Shown here one piece after another: positions 11,834 through 24,800 of a stretch of DNA of 64,000 nt. Numbering within the stretch: the stretch's first letter is position 1; each line of letters opens with the position of its first letter. Source of the stretch: Prochilodus magdalenae (taxonomy: Eukaryota; Chordata; Actinopteri; Characiformes; Prochilodontidae); assembly GCA_024036415.1 (NCBI GenBank), contig JAMWET010000129.1:124001-188000 (forward strand). The letters run 5' to 3'. The notes under the pieces are model-generated. The model worked only from the letters and a program-made list of their open reading frames with translations, made no database searches and was not told the origin of the DNA. The translations under genes and the position numbers were made by a program.

Positions 11834-14440
11834 CATCAGAAGGACAGATCTTCTCAGTTTTCAAGGTTGCTATCACATACATCTTGCAATAGGCTTACAG
11901 CAGTCTATTATGGGAACCTTTGGACTTTAGAATGCCCTACGCCCACAAATCACCTAATATATCATTATTGTGATGATATCTAAAATACATAAACCCCTAA
12001 TAATGACTAAACGTTTATTACATACTTCTAAACTTAAGAATAGTTTAGACAGATTGGACTGTAGTCCATGTGGTTACTGAATAATAAAGGCTGGTGTTTT
12101 AAGCGGTTAAAGCCTGAAAAATGTTGTTCCTTTTTGTAAGTGCATTGAAGAGTGGTCAAAATTGTGCCTAAATTCAGGTCATCTTTTTAAGGTTGGCCAG
12201 ACTGTAATCCAGCTTTATAGGCTAAGTGCTTAATTTCATTATGTCTCCTCTTTTTGGCGTCTTTCCACTAGGTCCAGGATGATCTCAGAATTCCTTTGCA
12301 AATGTTGCCACTGACTTATAAAGTGCTGCATCAGATTTCCAGTGATTTCAAAAATGAAAACGAAAAAATAGTGCATTTAAAATAACTATACATGATTGTT
12401 TATTTGTTTATTTTTTTAGTGGTATTTAAGCAATCTTCACAGATCATACAGTGTCAACAAAATAGCAATGTCCCTACTGAAGTCCATTCTTTCTCGAACC
12501 AATGGTAATAGGGACCTGACAGTAATCTATGTTATATACATCATATGATCATGTAAATTATTATATAATTATTCTGGCAAAATAAGTAAAAATACATTCA
12601 ATATAAATATATTTAATTTAAATTTATTTTCTTGAAAAGTGTTTTTGTCTGGTTAGGTAACAGAATGAGTGATGGTGATTAAAGAGGAGATAAAAGTTGT
12701 GTTAGGCTTGTAGGACAATATTTTAACATAAGTGGCAGTACTCAGGAAGCATGGGCTCATCAACTTTGTTCATTTTGTTTTGCAAAAATGAAATATTACC
12801 TGACATCATACGTTCTGAAACTATTGCAATACTGAATTATTAATACCACCTAGCTCTCCTTTTTCTTACTCATGATGATGATGGCGACAACTATTATTAC
12901 TCTTACTATTACAATCACAACTAATTCTTTTTGAACGTCCTGAGAAACTATGTCGTTTTGTAGAATACACTGCTACTGGTGAATTTTTAAACAGAAAAAT
13001 TGTAACCTGCAATTATATTGTAGAATTCAGATATTAGGACACTATTACTTATTTATATTATAATATTCATCATTCAGTTACTGCTATTAAACTACTGCAA
13101 GTTCATAAATTGATTACACTTCAAATGAAAAATCCAACTGATGTCTATTCTTTATTAAAGGGACACAAATAAAAGTATCATCTACTGCATCTGTTGTAAT
13201 TGTGACGACTCCCCTTGGTTTAAAAGCCAGAGGAAAATGTTGCATTTTGAAGTAAATTATGAAAAACTACAGGTGCTTTGGGTGAATACTTTGGATGGGC
13301 TATTTATTTAATTAACAAAGGTAAAACCTTTAACAACCAGCTGAGGTTGTTAAGCTAGTACTAGCTGGCAGCACACATGTATTTCTTTAGCCTCTTTTTC
13401 AGTGGCTTGCAGTCAGAATTTGTTGGGCACCACAAAGATTCCCAGTGATGGTAGTTAAATATTTGTATATGGATATTGCGAATGTTATAAACAGAATGCT
13501 AATGGACACAAACATGAAAAAGATCCCGTATTACAAATTATTATGTGACATGACAAATAAGCCAATATGTTAAATGCTATGTTTAGGTGGTAACGCCTTT
13601 GTAAGTAATATAGTGTAACAGAGAAACAGAGTTAAGTAACCAAGTGTGTCATGAGGATAGTAAAGTCTAATCCAGCCACATCTAGAAGAAGAAGACTACC
13701 AAGTGGATGGTGTCAGGTGCCAGATTATAATAGGACCCTGAATATAGATACAGACACAATTGTACAAACATGACTCGCATGAAAATTAGAATACACTTCT
13801 GAATAATATACTTCACGAGTTAACTTCAATCAACACCAAACAGGTAGATGTGCATTTATCTTCTCTGACTGATCTCTGTGTACACACGGGAGCACCTGGG
13901 AAATTCCCAAACTAGGAATAATCGAGACATTAACCTTGTGAATAGTTATTGGTTAAGAAATGTGTATGTGTGTTACTTGTCTGTTTAGTGGGTAGTAGTG
14001 CAATGTTCTGCGTGACCTTCCTACAATCCCAGCTGTTTAGTAACAGTGGGTTTCCCCTGCTGCCATATTCACTAAAAGAGCATAGACTACTGAATTTGTG
14101 CCATGTTGCAAATATTTATATACTAATCTGAATTTCCTATGGGAAAATGAATGGGGGTTTTAAAAATAGCCTCCATCCTATTTTGTTTCAGAACCTGATA
14201 TGTTTTGTTTTGTGTACATGTTCCTCCTGTATATCACTGATTTGGTTTAGGTGTAAAATATATATATTCAAAGCACAAAACATTCTAATTATTCTTTTAA
14301 TGCTGGAAACATTTTCTTATAAGTATATTCTGCAGCTCGTTTGAATTTTCCTTTCCACCTTAAATGGCGTTGCAGTTACATTCTGTCTCCTGTGGTGCTA
14401 CTATTTAAGGTGATACAATAGATGCATTAGAGACTATTTT
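11834..14440. other. Intergenic, nothing recognised
   Basis: AT-rich single-copy-looking DNA. I found no exon with matching splice sites and coding frame, and no recognisable repeat apart from short AT-rich runs. Confidence 0.5.
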
Positions 14441-14740
14441 TCATAAACCCTATTCATTTTGGCCAGAGAGGAATTGAGATCTGGAGTGCCATACATGACC
14501 ATGCCAAGGTCTTAAAATGTCATACAGCTTCCGTGGTCTATTTGGTTAAAACGTTTCCCATGTCTCCGTCTTTGACAAAATTTGGTGTCAGAAGTGGGAT
14601 GGCGCCTCCAAGTGGACTGGTGAGGAAGGAGACTACCATGCACTCAAAAGACGAGTGGTGAAAGAGAAAACAGAACCAGCAGAAGGATGCGAAAGAGGAG
14701 GCAGAATGGCGAGGCAGTGGGCAAGGCTCCATGTTACAGG
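14440..14740 (+). mobile_element. LTR retroelement relic with a tRNA primer-binding site
   Basis: Positions 14583-14600 (TGGTGTCAGAAGTGGGAT) are exactly complementary to the 3' end of vertebrate tRNA-Leu including CCA, the form of a minus-strand primer-binding site. It sits four bases after a ...TTTGACA end, as expected where an LTR ending in CA meets the leader. The purine-rich DNA to the right could be leader or a gag remnant, but it contains no usable frame. No second LTR was found, so the limits are approximate and the element is only a fragment. Confidence 0.5.
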
Positions 14741-15119
14741 CTTTTTGTGATGATTGTAAGGCTTTAATTGGTGCTAGATTTACTTTTTATAAAACCCTCC
14801 TAACACATAGCAGCTTCACTAATTGACGGGAAGTCCGATGTAATTTACAGTACCTTTTTTTTCTGACCAGTCAGTTTAAATGAAATCAACGTCTTGCTCA
14901 ACGAGTCACTGAGGCACTTCATTCTCATCTTCTTCATGTACAAGATTTGATTCAGTGAATGAATCAGTTGCCCGTTATTTCTACAAATGTACTGGTGTAG
15001 TTAGAACTGAACTTCACAAAACCCTATAATGTTCCTTTTGTTTACGATGTTGTGTTTGATGTTTGTAAAGATTTAGTATTAGGTGTTAGTCTGTATATTT
15101 ACGTAAATACTCCGTAGAA

Positions 15120-15566
15120 AGAAAAAAAAACTCGGTAGAGTTCCGATTCAGTTGGCCGTGTGAATCGGTTCATACGAACGATTCATTCTCTCGGCTATTC
15201 CCGCTGTGGTCCCTCCCGGAACTTATCCGGGTGGGGACATAATCCATCTACGTTTCCTCCTTGGACACAGTCATACGACATCTAGTGAGTGAGTGTTAGA
15301 GACGAGACAGGACAGACTCAAACCTCACGTGATTCCATTTACACGGATCACAGTGTGACACTGAAACAGACCCGGAGAGATTGTTGATGGGCGACAGCGG
15401 ACCGGACCAAACCAGCGCGATTCTGCGCTATTGAACATGCCTTGCGTTTTCCATATGGTGTCCGTCTGGAGGCTCCCGCTGGCTGCTCCTCGCCGCAGCG
15501 CCTAGGCCGCCTTCATATCTAACTGTTCGGTTATTGCGCCGCTGTCTTCGCTGTGTACGGGGGAAA
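15120..15566 (+). promoter_or_regulatory. fam174b: fam174b promoter and 5' UTR
   Basis: GC and CpG content rise sharply from about 15150 and stay high through the first exon. No TATA box is obvious. The first in-frame ATG is at 15567 with A at -3. An out-of-frame ATG at about 15437 could start a short upstream ORF. The transcription start cannot be placed by eye. Confidence 0.55.
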
Positions 15567-15844
15567 ATGAGCGTGCTAGCGCGCTTTCTCTTGCTGGTCG
15601 TGCTTGTTGTGGTAGTGCGGGAGAGCTGCGGAAAGCGGCGCGCGCTCCCCTCCTCAACGACCTACCAGCTGAACTCAACGGCTTCTGTACAGGAGGAACA
15701 TACGACACACAACGACACGGACTCCGCGGTGGGCTCGCGCATTTCTACCATCCTGAGGGACCTTCCAACCATCAAAACCGTGGTCATTTTCATCTGTGTT
15801 TTGACGGTGCTGCTCATCACGTGCCTCGTCGTTAAAGTGTACAG
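15567..15844 (+). CDS. fam174b: fam174b coding exon 1
   Basis: Encodes residues 1-92 plus two bases: the signal peptide, lumenal region and membrane helix. The donor is GTGTACAG|GTGGGC. The frame reads on into intron 1 and stops at 15897-15899, which gives a misleading 121-codon open frame if a non-ATG start is allowed. Confidence 0.92.
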
Positions 15845-18800
15845 GTGGGCTTTGAGAGGCTTCTTGGTTAAGAGAGTAGGAGAAAGGGCCACCAGGTGAT
15901 AGAGGAGGCTATCGAGTTGTTCCAGGTGCAGATGATGTATTATGTTGGTGTATTTCCAAAACGATTTAAGTTCATTGCGAAAATGGGATTTGCCCTATTA
16001 TCACACTGTACCACGTTATCTGATGATCTAAAATACAGGAGTCCACACTACAACCCCAAATGTCCGAATAATTAAGTCCTTAAAATGTAAACAGATTAAT
16101 TCAGAGCAGTCTGATGTGAAATGGTAGAGAAACTTGCAGACTTAGATTTTCTATTACAGTGATGGTGATGGGAACCCGGCGTTGCCCTGTACACAGCATA
16201 AATACAGCCATTTTATTTACTGATTGTTTCTAAATTCTGATTGTTTCTTACAACACCCTGCATATACAGTTCCATCACAAATAGTTTTAAATATATGGAT
16301 TCTAATTTATTTGAACCCAAAACTCTATCACAAATCTAAAATAAAAAAGTGTTAGACTTTAAGCAGCATTACTGATGGTAGGATGAATTTAGGTATACAT
16401 ATTTTAGGTATATTTAGGTATATATATATAACTAATTCAGTTATATTCTTTAAAGCAGCTTTATAGACCCCTACACTAAAAGTGAGGGTGACAGTGGCAG
16501 GAGAAGCCCCCCAAAAGCAAGAGAAACCAAACTGTGGATTTACAATACAGAGTGCAAGTTTAGGTAGGCACTAGGCAGATGCATTTGGGTCACACAGAGA
16601 AAAAGAAATGAGAGGAGCTAGTGCAGCTGATGTTCGGAGCATAAGATAATGTTTAGAAAATCTGATTCATCTTAACAGGGCAAAATGACTGTGGTAAATA
16701 GAGCAAATGAAAAAAAGTAATTTGTGGAAAATGTATCTAATACAGCTTTATCACTGAGGTCTTATCAGTCCAATAGCTGACCTATTGTTCTTGTATTATT
16801 GGGTGTACCAGTTAATAATTAATCATTACCATGTAGGTACTGTATGTTTTATTTAAGGGCAACTGTTCCTTTTGCAGTTACATGTAAATAAGGATTGTAC
16901 TGCTGATGAAAGATGATATTAAAACAGGCTCCATTATGATTGTCATAATACACAGAATTCATTATACACTACATCCTTACTGTTGTATTCTACTGGTGAT
17001 CGTCATGTATTGGTCTTTTGCCAAGATGGAGGCTCTGGCTGCTAAAACCAGGCCTAATCCCCTCCATCCATGCGATTAGAGCATAAGGACGTCAACTGTT
17101 CAGTCTAGTTCAGTTGAAACGCAGCACATGTTATGGCAATAATTCCGATGCTCTATATTTGTGTCAGGTCTGGAAAGAAGATCAGAAAGACGCGAAAGTA
17201 TGACATCATTACCACTCCGGCCGAGCGCGTGGAGATGGCACCACTAAATGAAGAAAACGATGAAGATGACGATTCTACTCTCTTTGATGTCAAGTACAGG
17301 TGAGAAAGAGTAATGCCACAAACTGGGGGTGGTCTCCATTGGTCCAGCTGATCACAAAGTAATGCTGTGTTTCATAAAACCTAAACATTCATATATTTCT
17401 CTCTGCTTTGGAAACACAACAATGTATATTTAGTATGAGGCAGAACATTAGCATTCATGTGGTGCAATCCATGTAACTAATGGGTCTGTTCAAATAACAG
17501 GGTAAAGTATAGTAAACAAACAGTGTAACAGTATAGTAAAGGAAAGTAGGCCACACCATCACAGGTAAGATACATGGACTTGACATTAGCCAGTTTCAAG
17601 TTGGACACAATTTCAGCCATATTCCTACGGGAGCATTATGTGTGAATCAGGATTAGAGAACTCCATATTTTGGGGATTTTAAGGCAGTATCATTCCGAGC
17701 TTTTACAGTTTATACTGGTCACGTTTCTACTGATCACATTTATTTTAATGTATTTATGTTGGAAAACTCACCCTCTTAAGAAATATATTTTCAGGTGTAT
17801 TCAATTAATAATATTTTGAGTAATTTAACCTGACTTCTGATGACTACCACTACTACAACTACTGTTTTGTAACCTTTGCTGAATTGTTCAGAAGTGGTAG
17901 GTGGTGGTGTACATTTTTATTTGTAGCAGAGATGGGCAGGGTTTAAAATTATTTGTTTACAAAATTAGTGTTAGCTTGTATGTATAAACTTTTACTCTCA
18001 GCATTTAACTGAATGTATTAAAAATAATATTAGTATTTGGTACCATTAGGGATTGATTTGTCACGATTTGTCACTTGGTCTTGTGGCCAAATCTACTGAA
18101 ACATGTTTATAGATAGATCTAGTTATAATAGATCTATTTCATTAACTGTCACTGTCCAAATTTAAATGGTCTTGTTCTTTATTAGATGTGGAAAAAACAA
18201 CAACAAAAAAAAGCAATCTTTAAAGCAGGTGCCCCCTGAGCCTCAGGCTCTGTATTTCTGGTGGACAAAATGTGAAATACGCTTGGCAGGTAACCATTGC
18301 CAAAACCCTGAGTGCCAGGTAACACTGGAAAAGTAGTGTTTTAGACATTTCTCATTCAATAGCTAGTTTTCGTGGAAAATCTTAACTCTGTTTTCGTGGA
18401 ATTTGCTTTCTACTAAATCTTATTCCTAATCCTTGATGAACAGCACTTACTAAGATCTATGAGAACGTTTTCTATCTTTAAAGATTTGCCAGGTTTGTAG
18501 ATACACTGGACACATTTGTAGTGCACATAGCTACAACATAACTATTACACATGACATGACTTCACTTTTTACTGCAGTACCACAAACACATTTTAATGCA
18601 AAGCCAACAATAAGTAGCGTGACAGTGTAATATAATAAGAACTTAGCGGGCTCTCAAGTTGTACAGTGAAATGCACACTTGGTTCAGAATGTTGACAGTC
18701 GACTTCTCCCTTCCGCCTTTTCTATTGTTCTTTGACGTACAGCCGGCTTCCTCTGACCAAGACCTGGTGTCCTGTTTGCCTGACATTTACAACTGTAGAG

Positions 18801-19493
18801 TGCACAGTTTCTTAAGGAAGAAAAGCACAGCCACAGAGCAACTAAGAATTCTAATTTATCTCAAGATACCCTGTCGTGCTTTCCCTGCTTAAAGGGGAAA
18901 GGGGCGTTGTTATACAAAATAGTACCCAAAGAAAATTTGGTGTTTAGATTTATCACTATTTACCATCAGTAATTATTTAACATCACATTAAAAAAGAAAA
19001 CACAAGAACACATAACTCAATTAAGGCATGTCCAAATTGTGCATCTTTGGTTTGAAGCTATGAGGCTAAGATTGCCAACATATATTGCCATGTCAAAAGT
19101 CCCCAAAATCTATTCAGCAAATACATCCCCAAAACTTCTCCGAAGCCAAATTTTCATTAAGGTGTGGTTTAGGTCACAGTAAGACTTACTTTGAAGTAAC
19201 GTTGCTGCCTGCAGGTTTCAGCTACACGGTTTTGTTAAGTTTTGTAGTTCAAGGTAAGTCATATTGTGTCCTAAACCACACTACCTAGTCTGCTCAACCT
19301 TAATGATGATCTGGACGTAGTTTGAGATAAATTGTTCCAGAGGAAGTATTTATGGAAATGATTTGGGTGACTATTGAGTGTTTGTTAGCAATGTTAACCT
19401 AAACTCACGGAACTAAATGGGGGACACCATACATCTCGTAGCTTGATTACATTTGATTACATTGGGTTAACTTGATTTTTTGCCAACTATACA

Positions 19494-19587
<94 letters not shown>

Positions 19588-19683
19588 GGTGCAAAACTGC
19601 AGTTGAATAACAATTAAACAGTATTAATTGTTGTACTTGAAATTTTATAAATAAAAGGTTTGTCTTTCTACCCCCACAGGTGA
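15567..19683 (+). CDS. fam174b: Membrane protein Fam174b (three exons, 137 aa)
   Basis: Coding exons are 15567-15844, 17168-17299 and 19680-19683; the split codons join in frame. The product has a signal peptide (about 1-22), a short Ser/Thr-rich lumenal region with N-glycosylation sequons at N36 and N49, one membrane helix (about 71-92), a basic stretch (GKKIRKTRK), and an acidic cytosolic tail with [17 protein letters not shown] and a DEDDD run ending DVKYR. That tail is diagnostic of FAM174B among the FAM174 A/B/C family. The human protein is slightly longer (about 159 aa) because of its variable N-terminal part. FAM174 proteins are small single-pass membrane proteins; FAM174B has been linked to the Golgi, but its molecular role is poorly known. 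Position next to a convergent st8sia2 agrees with mammalian synteny. The stop codon spans the last splice junction. Confidence 0.93.
17168..17299 (+). CDS. fam174b: fam174b coding exon 2
   Basis: The acceptor TTTGTGTCAG precedes GTCTGGAAAGAAG. It encodes R93 to the end of the tail (VEMAPLN, then an acidic run, then DVKY) plus two bases of the last codon. The donor is TACAG|GTGAGA, whose first bases also read as R-stop if the intron is retained. Confidence 0.93.
19497..19585. repeat. (TA)n microsatellite in fam174b intron 2
   Basis: About 44 uninterrupted TA units, ending about 95 bases before the exon 3 acceptor. Likely polymorphic. Confidence 0.97.
19680..19683 (+). CDS. fam174b: fam174b coding end in exon 3
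   Basis: A strong acceptor (TCTTTCTACCCCCACAG) ends at 19679. The next bases, G-TGA, complete the last Arg codon and give the stop at 19681-19683. The rest of exon 3 is 3' UTR. Confidence 0.75.
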
Positions 19684-21890
19684 ATTTACACAAGAGAACA
19701 CTGGCACATCATTGGTTTGTTTCCTTTGTCACTTCCACTCGCTATAGAGGACATTTCATCTGCAAGTAATTCCCACCTTCCAATTTTTGGCGTGTTATGG
19801 ACTCTGTTTTTTAGCCTGAGAGAGCCATGTCCTATTTTCCACTGTGGTTAATTGAATGAGTCTGATCTGACTGAAACCGACTGCAGATTCTAAAATTTAT
19901 TCCTGACTGGTCTCAGACTTTTGCCAGAGGCAGAGTCTTTGGTCCTCTGACACTCATCAAAGGAGTCCACTCAAGTAAAAGAATTCAGTTTCTCAGTGTT
20001 TTTCCTGTTCTCCCAGGATCTCCCAGACCTTCCAACTTTACCATTCCTGAAAGTTACATTAATTGGATCCTTTCCACCTTCAGGATACCACATGATGAAA
20101 TCAAGACTTGCATATGATGTCTATGTGTGTGAGCATGCAGAGACTGAAGTCAGCCCTTACTGATTATCCGTCCCTTGAATGTCCCATTTATTGCACTCTG
20201 TTTTTATGGCCCTAGTCTCAGAAAGCCTCACAGTGCTCTTTTTGCAGAAAATCAAACCTTTGATGTGGAATGTTCCCTTGTAGTTTTAAAGGTGGTCCAA
20301 TATTTCTGGAAGACGAAGCTTTGAATTTTTACTTTGACCTCTTTTGTGTTACGTCCCTTGAAACTGGATTGCAAACAACTCCAAATACTTTACTGCATGT
20401 ATTCAACTTATCAACTGAACTTTAATATCACAATTATATCTGAAGATTTATTCCGATATAAGTAATATAAGTAAGACCAAATGACCAAAATATTTTATTT
20501 ATAGGAAAAGATTATATAAGACTAAGACATATAGCGCTGACAAAGCCTTCACAGGCACATATGATTATAGTTTGTTTAAACAGATATGTTTATTTTCTAA
20601 GAGTGACTTTTGGAAAGATTTATCATTGTCTGTATATACTGTATGAAAGTCATTGCTCAGAAATTGTTTATTTTTAGCAACACTTGATAAAAGCATTATT
20701 GTTTAATTACAATATTATCCTTCCAGCATTGTAGATTTGTCTAACCATTAACTGTGCATTTTTACTGTACGAAACCTGTCGTGTTCATAACCCGAGGTTG
20801 CTAATCTCCTTTAGCATTACATATGTGTGAAAGTAGGATGGGCAGTGTTCCCCATGTTGCTGCTATAAGAAGTGATTTGCAAGCTATGGCATACTAGCAT
20901 AGTACATACACTGAATTATCAGTACCCTTATTATTGGCTTTATAAAACATTGTATTTGTAATCATCCTCTTTGATCTTAAATTAAACACAGTCTTAATTA
21001 AACTGTTAGGGTGCTGGTAGGTTCAGTTTGGCTTGTCAGTAATGAAATGATGTTCAGGTATGTCAGACTCTGATTGTTGGAGATTCCAGAAGAAAAAGCT
21101 ACTGCAGTATATAAAAAGTATATTTACTTTATTCAGCTGACTGGTGCGTAATCATGACATGCTGCTCCTGTGCACATAGTGAATATAAATGACTTGCATG
21201 AACTTATCGGCACTTTGTTCATTTTTGTTTTATACAGCCAAGACCCAATGAATTCATCGCTGTGCCTGAGTAGACCCTAATGAAAAGCACATCTGTGTCC
21301 TGCTTTTGTTAAACTAACACAGGCCTGAAAGAATGTTTATTAAATGATAACTATTTTTGGTAGATTTGTGCTTTTGTGTAAAACATAGACACGCAGTGGG
21401 AGATCTGCATTTTCCTCTTTTTCAGTTTGCTTGCTGGTATTCATGCTGTTCAGCAATAGTGTTGTGTAACTCCAGAGTAAAGGAAGCAGGCACAGGAAAC
21501 TTTCTCCTGAAAGAAGTGTTTGATCTACTGACATGTACACTTCACACTATTAGCTGTGCTGATATTCCAGAAGCAAGTTAGGCATAGACCTGAAGTGGAA
21601 AAGATTTTCAGAGCAGAATTGCTATGCAATGTGACTTTATATGTGTGTCCAGAAAACCAGACACTCATTCTTTTGTGACCGCAATAATGAATTATTCTTA
21701 CAGTATCTCTGGGTGTGTTTTGAACGTTTTCTCATCAGCATTTTGTGTAAATGTCGGTCATGGCTTTGCTTATTGTAAACATGAAGGAAAGTACAGCTGT
21801 GTAGGACATTTGTCCCGTTGACATGTGAACCAAGGACTTTCCCTTATCTTCAAAGATCTAAATAAATACATTAGGTGATTACAAGATTTA
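19684..21890 (+). other. fam174b: fam174b 3' UTR (approximate extent)
   Basis: No coding frame follows the stop. The first canonical AATAAA that I find on the + strand is at 21861-21866, with ATTAAA variants near 20980 and 21338 and another AATAAA at 22953-22958. The UTR therefore probably ends between about 21.0 and 23.0 kb. Confidence 0.45.
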
Positions 21891-24800
21891 CTGATGCCAT
21901 TGCTTCCTCTCACCAGCCTTAACCACTGACAGAGAGCTAGAAATTAAGTTGCACTGGAGCTGTGGTGACCTTCACTATGTATCAAAAACAAAGAACAGGT
22001 TACAGTTGTTACCCAAGATCCGCTGAAGACTCATGAGCAAAAAACGGGTCCTTAATAATAATCAACCAGCCATTTGCACACATTTATATTTGGCTGAACA
22101 ATCCAGTATGCTAAACCAGTGTTTGAAGGTAGAGCGACTGAAAGAGCTTTGGTTTATGTGTTTAGTGGTAACCAATGTGACAGTGTTCATTGTTAGGGAG
22201 CTTTTCTGAACTAGAAATAGATCACTAACATTTGATAACAATTTAGTGCGGCACTGCATATCGGAAAAAAAGCTTACATCAGATTTGTGTTCTTTTTAGC
22301 ATCTTTAGCATCCACAGTTTTAGCGTCTTTGGCTTGAGTATGAAATTGGATCATTTAATTCTAATATCACTTAAGACGACCGACAAATCACGAGTTGTAT
22401 TTTGGTGTGTATAACTGCATTATCCTCATTAGTCCCCATATATATGTATGACGTAAGATAAATAAGTTTGTTTATTATTGTAATTACTGTTACATGCAAC
22501 AAACTGGAATTCTTTAAATACCTTTTATTTATATGGTCTTCAGCGTCCCCCACCCATTCATGCCTTTTACAAGATATTTGTGTTGTAAATGTTATCTGGG
22601 ACCTCTGGTCACTAAAATGCTATAAAATCTGTCAGCCTCAGTCATTCATTGGTTGACCTTCCTTTGTTTGCACCGCACCCCATTTTTCCTTTTTCCTGAG
22701 GCCATGAGAATGTCCGCCTCATCTGTCTTCGCTACATCTTCTGAATGTCGACACATTTTGTTCCACACAGCAAAGTGCTCGGATTCAAATTAATTTAAGG
22801 ATTTATGTGGAACTTTAATGCTAAATGAACCGTCAAAGCTATAAGGCTGTTTTATTCCATAAATGAACTTTACGAGATCCTGCTAAATTTACTTGGGACA
22901 GGAGTTTTTTTTCTCTCCTTACGTCAAAGTCTCTGTGAAATGAACCAAAAGTAATAAAGCTTTTGTGAGGTTGTAATCATGCCCTGGCTCCTTAAATGTC
23001 CTCCACAATAAGCACCTGAAATGTACTACCATTCTGACAGAAGGAATCCTGCAACACACCTAGGTGGCTGTGGCTACATTTTACTGGAATGAGCCGTCCT
23101 TCCAAGAAAACACCTGAAATGCTTCCATGAAGTGCACAGATCATACAGTACATTAACAATTTGACTGTTTTAAAGGTATGACATGTTAGTCACCTCTTTA
23201 ACTGACCTAAAGAGAATTTCCCTCTCGTTTACGCTTCAGACTCACTTTCCTCTTAAGTAAATTCTTTACCAGAACAAATGATTTACATAAAGAGGCTAAC
23301 AAGAAGTGGTCTTATTTAATGCCAACCCCCGTCCCAGTGTACAGTCCTCCTATAAGCAACACTAATTGTTATTTAACATAAAACAACAAGAAAATCCATG
23401 ATGCCAATCAAACATTTAACCAAAGCCTCGGTTGTTTGTAATCAAAAAGTGCTACACCGCAGAAACAAAGACCCAGACATTTTGACAGAAATGTGCATCA
23501 TCAAAGCACGTTTAGCTGTAAAACCATTTGGATGTCGCCAGACACAGACAGAAATACATCATGTGACCCAGAAGAAAAGAACCATAAACCAGACTATTTT
23601 AACAATCACCATCATGTCTTGACAGCAGGATATGTGGACGAGCTACGACCCTGCAGCCAGTTGGAGTTCTAATCAAGTTCAGTAGTATTGGTCACAGACC
23701 ACTTCTATTTTTGCAAAACACAGGCATGCTGTTACGGATAAATGCGTTTATTACGCAGGATGGCCTGCTGACGTCTGCCGTAAAACCATTTTCTATTTTT
23801 AACTTAACTGGAGGCATAATAAGAGCAGCATGTAGTGCTTTGAAGGCTTCCTGTCAAAACAGCCCTTTTTTCCACCCCTAAAAATCACATGGCTCAAAGC
23901 ACATGAGCGTCTCATCAGGCAGGCTGGTGCAAACACTGAATATTTCAAGTGTCTCCGCTAATTTCTATTAGCTGAAGCGCTTTTCCAGCCACAGGCAAGT
24001 TATGCCATGTAGCAGCTAGCAATGCCCTGAATTCTTTGTCGGGCCATCAAGGAAATGTAATCTACTGAAATATTTACCAGAGCATGGAATCATGGGAAGG
24101 AGTTGCTGATAAACAAGTTGACGTGTGAAGGTTCTTTAGCAGACCAGACTGACAAATACAGCTGTCTTCTTTCCTGTTTACTTAATTCTTAACAAAGTCA
24201 AAAACATAAAAAATGTTCTAGCAAATAAAACATTACTGATTTTTTTTTTAGTAAAAGGGTTTAATGTACATACTGTTCGCTTCCCCACGTATATCTGGAA
24301 ACCAAGCTGCAAAAGGTTAGTTTTCACATTCATTGTTTTAGTGATACTCATTGCATTAACATACAAGTGCCTACTCAGCCTACTCGCACTTGAAGGTATA
24401 AGGAGTGTTTCAGCCCATAAAATACAATACAGGACAGCCAATCAGAACAGAGCTTTTTTGCATAAAACATCCTTCAAGGCACAGTAAGTAATTATGATGA
24501 GAATTAGTGACCACTTTCCAAGGGGTAAAGAGAGACACATAAAATTGAAACTGGAATGATGAATGTTTAAACCCACAGACAAATGCCAAAATGTCAAAAT
24601 CAGTAGGATCTTAAGGGAGCAAAAAAAAAAAAAAAAGAAAAAAGACTTCCTTCACCTCATTTGTAGGCAATAGCGAATCACTGTACTGTCGAGTCTAGCT
24701 CATCAGTGTCTAGACCATTTAAGGTAGCCAATGAAAGTAACAGTTAACACAATGATGGCTAAAGCTCTTGGCAAGTGACCATTTAAACATCTGCCACCAA

